Of a stretch of DNA of 48,868 nt, positions 44,455-48,868 are shown piece after piece. Location: NCBI GenBank assembly GCA_016926755.1, contig JAFGNZ010000193.1, positions 1-48,868 on the forward strand, written 5' to 3'. Under the pieces are notes generated by a model that saw only the letters and a list, made by a program, of their open reading frames with translations, made no database searches and had not been told where the DNA came from. Made by a program: the position numbers and the translations under genes. Source of the DNA: Myxococcaceae bacterium (GTDB taxonomy: Bacteria > Myxococcota > Myxococcia > Myxococcales > Myxococcaceae). The stretch's first letter is position 1. Every line of letters begins with the position of its first letter.

Positions 44455-44753
44455 TGGACCTCGATACCCTGCTGTTCGGGCTCTACATCTTCATGCTGGC
44501 GGCCTTCCTGGGCTACCAGGTGATCTCGAAGGTGCCCCAGCTCCTGCACACGCCGCTCATGGCGTTCACGAATGCGATCTCGGGCATCTCGCTCGTCGCG
44601 TCGCTGGTCATCGCGGGGGCTGACTGGGGGCTCGTGACGAACCTGCTGGGCGCCATCGCCGTGACGGCGGCGACCATCAACGTGGTCGGCGGCTTCCTCA
44701 TCACGGATCGCATGCTCAAGATGTTCAAGAAGAAGAAGGACGCTACCCCGTGA
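44454..44753 (+). CDS. pntAB: NAD(P) transhydrogenase alpha subunit, part 2 (membrane domain)
   Basis: A 99-residue membrane component with three to four helices: LLFGLYIFMLAAFLGYQVIS, LMAFTNAISGISLVASLVIAG and LLGAIAVTAATINVVGGFLI, followed by the conserved ITDRMLKMFKKK tail. LLHTPLMAFTNAISG is a signature of this subunit. It forms part of the proton channel with the N-terminal half of PntB. The ATG shares one base with the preceding stop, and its own stop lies inside the pntB start (GTGA), so the three subunits are tightly coupled in translation. Confidence 0.96.
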   Translation: MDLDTLLFGLYIFMLAAFLGYQVISKVPQLLHTPLMAFTNAISGISLVASLVIAGADWGLVTNLLGAIAVTAATINVVGGFLITDRMLKMFKKKKDATP

Positions 44754-46195
44754 ACGGCCTCCTCTCCCTCGTGCAGACGTACGCGGCTGACGCCAGCCAC
44801 GGCTGGGACGCGCGGACCCTGATCTACCGCCTCGCGCTGCTCGCGGCGTCGTTCCTGTTCCTCCTCGGCCTGCGCGGCCTGTCGAACCCCGAGACCGCCC
44901 GCCGCGGTATGACTCAGGCGGCCGTGGGCATGCTGCTCGGCGTCCTCGGGACGCTCGTCCAGCGCGACATCGTCCACTACCACTGGATCATCGGTGGCCT
45001 CGTGCTCGGCACGATCATCGGCGCGCCGATGGGCCTGTGGATCCCGATGACGAAGATGCCGGAGCGGATCGCGCTCTCGCACGCGTTCGGTGGCCTGGCC
45101 GTGGCGCTCGTCGGCGTGGCCGAGTACCTGCACCGCGGCGCCCAGCTGAGCAGCTTCAGCATCGGCGCCGTCACCTTCGAAGTGCTGATGGGCTCCATCA
45201 CGTTCACCGGCTCGCTCATGGCGTTCGGCAAGCTCCAGGGCTTCCTGCCCGGCAAGCCGACGACCTTCCCTGGCCAGAACGCGCTCAACTTCATCTTCCT
45301 GAGCGGGTGCCTGGCCGGGCTCGTCGGCCTGATCGTCAAGCCCGAGCTCGCGCCGCTCTTCTATGGGCTCGTCGCGGCGGGGACGCTGCTGGGCATCCTG
45401 CTCGTGCTGCCCATCGGCGGGGCGGACATGCCCGTCGTCATCTGCCTGCTCAACTCCTATGCGGGCCTGGCGGCGGCGGCCTCCGGCTTCGCGCTCGACA
45501 ACAACGTCCTCATCATCTGCGGCGCGCTCGACGGCGGCTCGGGCTTCATCCTGGCCATGATCATGTCGAAGGCGATGAACCGCTCGTTCTCGAACGTGCT
45601 CTTCGGCGCGTTCGGCAGCGACGCCACGGCCCTGGCGGCAGGCCCCGACAAGGGCGGGAACGTCCGCGAGGGCACGATCGAGGACGCGGCGGAGCTCCTC
45701 AAGATCGCCAGCTCGGTCATCATCGTCCCGGGCTACGGCATGGCTGTCGGTCAGGCGCAGCACGCCACGCGCGATCTGGCCAACGCGCTCGCCGCGAACG
45801 GGACCCGCGTCAAGTACGCCATCCATCCGGTGGCCGGCCGCATGCCAGGCCACATGAACGTCCTCCTCGCGGAGGCGAACGTCTCGTACGACCAGCTCTT
45901 CGAGCTCGAGGCGATCAACGACGAGTTCCCGCAGACGGACGTGTCAATCGTGGTCGGGGCGAACGACGTGGTGAACCCGGCGGCGAAGACCGCGCCAGGG
46001 AGCCCGATCTTCGGCATGCCCATCCTCAACGTCGATCAGTCCAAGGCCGTGATCGTGCTCAAGCGCTCCATGGGCAAGGGCTTCGCGGGGATCGAGAACG
46101 AGCTCTTCGTGCTGCCACAGACCATGATGGTGTTCGGTGACGCGAAGGTGACGCTGGGCAGGATCACCCAGACGATGAAGGGCGGAGGGCACTGA
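44750..46195 (+). CDS. pntB: NAD(P) transhydrogenase beta subunit
   Basis: A 481-residue subunit. The first 270 residues are membrane helices with the conserved GAPMGLWIPMTKMPE and GGADMPVVICLLNSYAGLAAA segments. The remainder is the soluble NADP(H)-binding domain, with VPGYGMAVGQAQHATRDLA (Rossmann glycine motif), RMPGHMNVLLAEANVSYDQL, VVGANDVVNPAAKT and KRSMGKGFAGIENELF. All are typical and intact. GTG start overlaps the pntAB stop by four bases. With PntAA and PntAB it makes NADPH at the expense of the proton gradient. Confidence 0.97.
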   Translation: MNGLLSLVQTYAADASHGWDARTLIYRLALLAASFLFLLGLRGLSNPETARRGMTQAAVGMLLGVLGTLVQRDIVHYHWIIGGLVLGTIIGAPMGLWIPMTKMPERIALSHAFGGLAVALVGVAEYLHRGAQLSSFSIGAVTFEVLMGSITFTGSLMAFGKLQGFLPGKPTTFPGQNALNFIFLSGCLAGLVGLIVKPELAPLFYGLVAAGTLLGILLVLPIGGADMPVVICLLNSYAGLAAAASGFALDNNVLIICGALDGGSGFILAMIMSKAMNRSFSNVLFGAFGSDATALAAGPDKGGNVREGTIEDAAELLKIASSVIIVPGYGMAVGQAQHATRDLANALAANGTRVKYAIHPVAGRMPGHMNVLLAEANVSYDQLFELEAINDEFPQTDVSIVVGANDVVNPAAKTAPGSPIFGMPILNVDQSKAVIVLKRSMGKGFAGIENELFVLPQTMMVFGDAKVTLGRITQTMKGGGH

Positions 46196-46228
46196 GCGCC
46201 TTCCCTCTGCCTCGGCCTTCGGCTGCTC

Positions 46229-46248
46229 GGGCCTGCGAAGGCAGGCCC
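46229..46248. terminator. Hairpin between convergent pntB and the UGSC-operon end
   Basis: GGGCCTGC-GAAG-GCAGGCCC forms a perfect 8-bp stem with a four-base loop in the 71-base gap between two convergent genes. No T-run follows, but position and stability suggest a bidirectional stop. Confidence 0.45.
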
Positions 46249-46266
46249 ACCATGAACTCGCCTGCC

Positions 46267-47355
46267 TCAGAGCTGGCAGATGCTGGCCTGCAGCTCGATC
46301 GCGCGCGTCTGGCTGAAGCCGACGGCGAACGTCGGGATCCAGCACGAGTGCTTGCCCGCCCCGCCCGCGACCAGCACGCGAAGGTGCGACGGCTCGCGAG
46401 CCAGGGGGATGCGCCGGCCCCAGGCCTCGAGTCGCTCCGCGTAGCCCCCCCATGACGTGAGCTCCTCGAGCTTCTGCTCGGAGATGCGCTCGACGGGGAC
46501 GCGCGCGTGCTCGTAGAGGTAGCGCGCCACGTCCTCGCGCGAGAAACCCGAGGCCGCGACGGCCTCGGCGTGCTCGGGGCCGAAGACGACGAAATGGTCG
46601 CCGCCGACGTACAGGTTGTTGCTGCCGACGGTGGCCATGGTCTGCGCGATCGTATTGAGGATCGACTCGCCGTCGCTCGAGAGGTGGTCGTTGATGTTGT
46701 GCGGGCCCTCGGCCGCTGCGACCGTCACGCATGAATCCTCGACGCCGAGGCCGAGCGTGGTGCGCAGCGGCGGCCATGGGCTCTCGGCCTCGTTCTCGGC
46801 GAAGCAGAAGCCGTACTTCGCCGGGCCGCCCTGCGTGGCCTTGTCGGTGGTGCCGGGGATCGCGCCGCCGATGTTCTGCAGGACGAGGCGAAGCGCACGG
46901 CCGATGCTGGCGTTGGCGCGCGTGCCCGGCCCCATGCAGCCGTGCCCCGCGTTGAGCCCCAGCTGCGCGACGACGGGCCCCTGCACGATGCAGAGCAGCG
47001 CGCAGGGATGCGTCGTGGTCTGCATGCCGAACAGGTTGAACTCGGGATCCTGGATGGCGGTGATCGCGGCCTCGAGCACGGGCATGTGCTCTGGGAGGCA
47101 GCCGGCCATGACGGCGTTGATCGCGATCTTCTGGATGGTGGCGGCGCCCTCGCGCGGCGCGAGGTTGCCGAGGCTCTCGAGCGGGTAGTGCTTCGCGCCC
47201 GCACACATTCGCGCGACGCGCTCACGGGTCGGGATCACCACAGGGAGCCCGTCCGTGAAGCCCCATGCATGGAAGCGCTCGAGCGCGGCGGCCTCATCAC
47301 CGTCGATCTCGAGCTCGAGCTGTTCGGCTGTGGGGGCCGCCTCCGCTGCGCTCAT
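46267..47355 (-). CDS. Conserved protein of unknown function, partner of the UGSC selenoprotein
   Basis: A 362-residue protein without a signal peptide or membrane helices. Distinct segments are FTDGLPVVIPTRERV, CLPEHMPVLEAAI, QTTTHPCALLCIVQGP, NAGHGCMGPGTRANASIGRA, KYGFCFAENEAESPWPPL, CVTVAAAEGPHNINDH and GKHSCWIPTFAVGFS. Several cysteines and histidines in conserved-looking contexts suggest a metal or thiol active site, but I do not recognise a named family. Its ATG overlaps the TGA stop of the upstream UGSC gene (ATGA), so the two are made together and probably form one enzyme or pathway step. The operon is divergent from MarR and an acyl-CoA dehydrogenase, hinting at catabolism. Confidence 0.8.
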   Translation of the reverse strand: MSAAEAAPTAEQLELEIDGDEAAALERFHAWGFTDGLPVVIPTRERVARMCAGAKHYPLESLGNLAPREGAATIQKIAINAVMAGCLPEHMPVLEAAITAIQDPEFNLFGMQTTTHPCALLCIVQGPVVAQLGLNAGHGCMGPGTRANASIGRALRLVLQNIGGAIPGTTDKATQGGPAKYGFCFAENEAESPWPPLRTTLGLGVEDSCVTVAAAEGPHNINDHLSSDGESILNTIAQTMATVGSNNLYVGGDHFVVFGPEHAEAVAASGFSREDVARYLYEHARVPVERISEQKLEELTSWGGYAERLEAWGRRIPLAREPSHLRVLVAGGAGKHSCWIPTFAVGFSQTRAIELQASICQL

Positions 47356-47888
47356 GCGCCACCTTCCTTCTGCAGGCCCGCGGCGACTGCTGCGATCACC
47401 TCGTCGGTGATCCGCGCCTCGGCCTCCGCGCGCGAGATGCCGCCGACCGGGTGGCGCACGACGGCGAGCGGCAGCGCCTTCGCGTTGCGCTGGCCGAGCA
47501 GCTCGCGGGCGAAGCCCTCGAACGACTGCGTGACGAGGCCGACCACCGCCCGGCCCCTGCGTGCCAATTCAATCTGGTCGTGGACACTCCACGACGTGCA
47601 TGAGCCTCAATCGAGCGCCGCGAGCACGACGGCGTCGCAAGCGTCCCGGCACTGGTCGAGCAGCTCCGCGCCTGCCTCGAGGGAGGGGATCTCCTTCGTG
47701 AAGAAGAGCGGCACGATGCCGAAGCGCGCCTCGAGCTCCGTCGCGGTCCGCCGCAGCAGGACATCGGCGTTGGGCTTGTTGTTGCTGAAGAAGCCGACCC
47801 GCGCCCCGCGCAGGCTGTCCAGACGGATTCCCAGCGCCTCGGGCGGGGGCGGCGCGCTCGTGGGGTTGAGGGCGATGGTGCGAGTCAT
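47352..47888 (-). CDS. UGSC-family selenoprotein with in-frame TGA (Sec94)
   Basis: Read through one TGA (47607-47609), this gene encodes 178 residues. The first 93 include RVGFFSNNKPNADVLLRR and CDAVVLAALD, typical of the UGSC family. The TGA then takes the place of U in U-G-S-C-T-S-W-S-V-H-D, and the frame continues ELARRGRAVVGLVTQSFEGF to AVVRHPVGG and a normal TGA. UGSC proteins are known in Sec and Cys forms. A perfect hairpin just after the TGA fits a bacterial SECIS. Standard gene callers would report two fragments (47607-47888 and 47352-47567). The ATG has AGGAG upstream. The function of the family is unknown; a redox-active Sec is inferred. A nonsense mutation of a Cys form is the alternative. 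Confidence 0.83.
47577..47595 (-). promoter_or_regulatory. Candidate bacterial SECIS hairpin
   Basis: On the minus strand GTCGTGGA-GTG-TCCACGAC makes a perfect 8-bp stem with a three-base loop. The stem begins 11 bases and the loop 19 bases after the in-frame TGA; the loop starts with G. Known bacterial SECIS elements put the apical loop about 16-37 bases downstream with a G in its first two positions. The hairpin uses the uncommon codon AGT, as if constrained. Confidence 0.75.
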
Positions 47889-47914
47889 CGAGCTGTCTCC
47901 TGTGGGTCGGCTCA

Positions 47915-47935
47915 ATACTACGAGTTGCGTACTAT
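47915..47935. promoter_or_regulatory. Palindromic operator candidate for MarR
   Basis: ATACTACG-AGTTG-CGTACTAT has arms matching at seven of eight positions and is rich in A/T, like MarR operators. It covers the -10 of the minus-strand promoter and the -35 of the plus-strand promoter, so one repressor could shut both. Confidence 0.55.
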
Positions 47936-47942
47936 ACCACAA
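47915..47942 (-). promoter_or_regulatory. Promoter of the UGSC operon
   Basis: On the minus strand TTGTGG (47942-47937) and TAGTAT (47920-47915) are 16 bases apart, 27 bases before the start codon of the selenoprotein gene. Confidence 0.45.
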
Positions 47943-47951
47943 ACATATAAT
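47925..47951 (+). promoter_or_regulatory. Promoter of the marR-acyl-CoA dehydrogenase operon
   Basis: A perfect TATAAT at 47946-47951 is preceded by TTGCGT at 47925-47930 with a 15-base spacer. It lies 47 bases before the MarR start and overlaps the palindrome. Confidence 0.5.
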
Positions 47952-47998
47952 ACGGGAGCCATACCGACGCGGACAGTGTCGGAACCACGAAGACGACG

Positions 47999-48439
47999 AT
48001 GGGAAAGAACTACCGAGCCGACGAGAGCCACGGGCGCGCCGTGATGACGCTCATCCACCGCATCACCGCGCGCGGTGCGAAGCGGCCCACGCTGGAGCTC
48101 AACGTGCGACACCGCCTCGTGCTGCAGGCGCTGGGGCTCGAGGGACCTCGGTCGATCGCGGCGATCGGTCAGCAGCTGGGGCTCACACCGTCGACGATGA
48201 CCGGCATCGTCGACCGCCTCGAGGACCTCGGCCTCCTGCGTCGCGAGCGCGATTCGAGCGATCGCCGCGCGACCTTGCTGCACCTGACGCGCAAGGGCCA
48301 GGTCGCGTTCAAACGGGAAGTGGACTTCTACTGCGCCATTCTCGATGGGTTGCTCGAAGCAACGGAAGACACGGCGAGGCCGCTCGTGCTCGAAGTGGTC
48401 ACCCACCTCGGCCGCGCGAAGAGCGCGGTCGCAGCCTAG
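47999..48439 (+). CDS. MarR-family transcriptional regulator
   Basis: A 146-residue regulator. The winged helix-turn-helix is clear: RSIAAIGQQLGLTPSTMTGIVDRLEDLGLLRRERDSSDRRATLLHLT, with the DxRR wing motif typical of MarR. Flanking N- and C-terminal helices would form the dimer interface. MarR proteins repress neighbouring genes and release DNA on binding small aromatic or acyl ligands or on oxidation. A palindrome in the divergent promoter is a likely operator, suggesting that it controls itself, the acyl-CoA dehydrogenase and the UGSC operon. The ribosome-binding site is weak. Confidence 0.92.
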   Translation: MGKNYRADESHGRAVMTLIHRITARGAKRPTLELNVRHRLVLQALGLEGPRSIAAIGQQLGLTPSTMTGIVDRLEDLGLLRRERDSSDRRATLLHLTRKGQVAFKREVDFYCAILDGLLEATEDTARPLVLEVVTHLGRAKSAVAA

Positions 48440-48448
48440 GAGGACGAG

Positions 48449-48868
48449 ATGGACTTCCAGCTCAGCGAGGAGCAGCAGCTCCTGCAGCGCACGGTGCGCG
48501 ATTTCGCCGACCGGGAATGCAAGGAGCTCGCAGCCCGATGGGACCGCGAGGGAGAGATCCCCGACCACGCGATCGTCGACAAGCTGGTGGGCCTCGGTCT
48601 CATCGGCATGTGCCTGCCCGTGAAGTACGGCGGCGGCGGGCAGGAGCTCCTCTCCGCCATCCTGTGCATCGAACAGCTCGCCCGGATCTCACCGCTGTGC
48701 GCCGCCGCGGTGTTCGAGAGCAACGTCGGGCCGGTGCGCGTCATCGAGCTCTTCGGGACCGAGGCGCAGAAGGAGCGCCTGCTCCCGAGGGTCTGCAAGG
48801 GCCAGATGCAGATCAGCGTCGGCATGACCGAGGCCGAGGCCGGCAGCGCGCTCACCGATCTACGCACC
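48449..48868 (+). CDS. Acyl-CoA dehydrogenase (3' partial)
   Basis: The first 140 residues of an acyl-CoA dehydrogenase, cut by the window end. MDFQLSEEQQLLQRTVRDFADREC is the typical start; LGLIGMCLPVKYGGGG and the FAD/substrate-binding beginning of the middle domain QISVGMTEAEAGS (usual form xxALTEPxAGS) are visible. These flavoenzymes form the alpha-beta double bond of an acyl-CoA in fatty- or aromatic-acid breakdown. The start has TAGGAGG seven bases upstream and lies nine bases after marR, so the two are co-transcribed. The catalytic Glu is beyond the window. Confidence 0.94.
   Translation, partial: MDFQLSEEQQLLQRTVRDFADRECKELAARWDREGEIPDHAIVDKLVGLGLIGMCLPVKYGGGGQELLSAILCIEQLARISPLCAAAVFESNVGPVRVIELFGTEAQKERLLPRVCKGQMQISVGMTEAEAGSALTDLRT

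Noticed and set aside
47607-47609. TGA read as a simple stop giving a 93-residue protein plus a separate 71-residue protein
   Set aside because: The frame and family homology continue directly through the TGA, which falls at the Sec position of U-G-S-C, and the hairpin supports recoding. A genuine nonsense mutation remains the alternative.

Overview
The window is high-GC, gene-dense bacterial DNA. It most likely comes from a Cystobacterineae-type myxobacterium (Archangium/Cystobacter/Stigmatella relatives). The reasons are a DUF2378 (TIGR02265) protein, a family essentially confined to Myxococcales; many predicted lipoproteins and surface proteins; several histidine kinases; and the decayed remains of a myxobacterial zinc-finger Ser/Thr kinase. 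No tRNA, rRNA, CRISPR array or insertion sequence was recognised.

Layout. 1-2.4 kb: the end of a LysR regulator, a DJ-1/PfpI protein and a Ser/Thr kinase pseudogene. 2.4-17 kb: a soluble histidine kinase with a PhnD-like sensor domain, a polytopic membrane protein divergent from a Rieske oxygenase, a DUF2378 protein, an Lhr-type helicase, a subtilisin-like lipoprotein and a membrane histidine kinase. 17-25 kb: a short tandem repeat, a cysteine-rich secreted protein, a lipoprotein, and a 1955-residue RHS/YD-repeat polymorphic toxin whose A/T-richer C-terminal tip is followed by a candidate immunity gene. 25-29 kb: a compact red-light module of heme oxygenase (bphO), bacteriophytochrome kinase (bphP) and a receiver-histidine kinase, with overlapping genes. 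29-39 kb: a DUF420 protein, then a five-gene export cluster (a CxxCH/DUF1588-like protein, a lipoprotein, a Tat-exported DUF1501 protein, a CxxCH lipoprotein and a large FG-GAP lipoprotein) that looks like one extracytoplasmic system of unknown function. 39-42.6 kb: a methyltransferase, a deleted adenosine-specific-kinase relic, a lipoprotein and an outer-membrane barrel protein. 42.7-46.2 kb: a DoxX/DUF417-like protein and the three-gene proton-translocating transhydrogenase pntAA-pntAB-pntB behind a good sigma-70 promoter.

46.2-48.9 kb is the most striking region. A minus-strand pair is divergent from a MarR regulator and an acyl-CoA dehydrogenase. The first gene of the pair reads as a UGSC-family selenoprotein. 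An in-frame TGA sits exactly at the U of the U-G-S-C motif. Eleven bases after it comes a perfect 8-bp hairpin with a GTG loop, placed as expected for a bacterial SECIS. A conventional ORF caller would split this gene into two fragments. Its partner of unknown function starts in an ATGA overlap. The divergent promoter carries a palindrome that overlaps promoter elements in both directions, suggesting MarR control of both sides.
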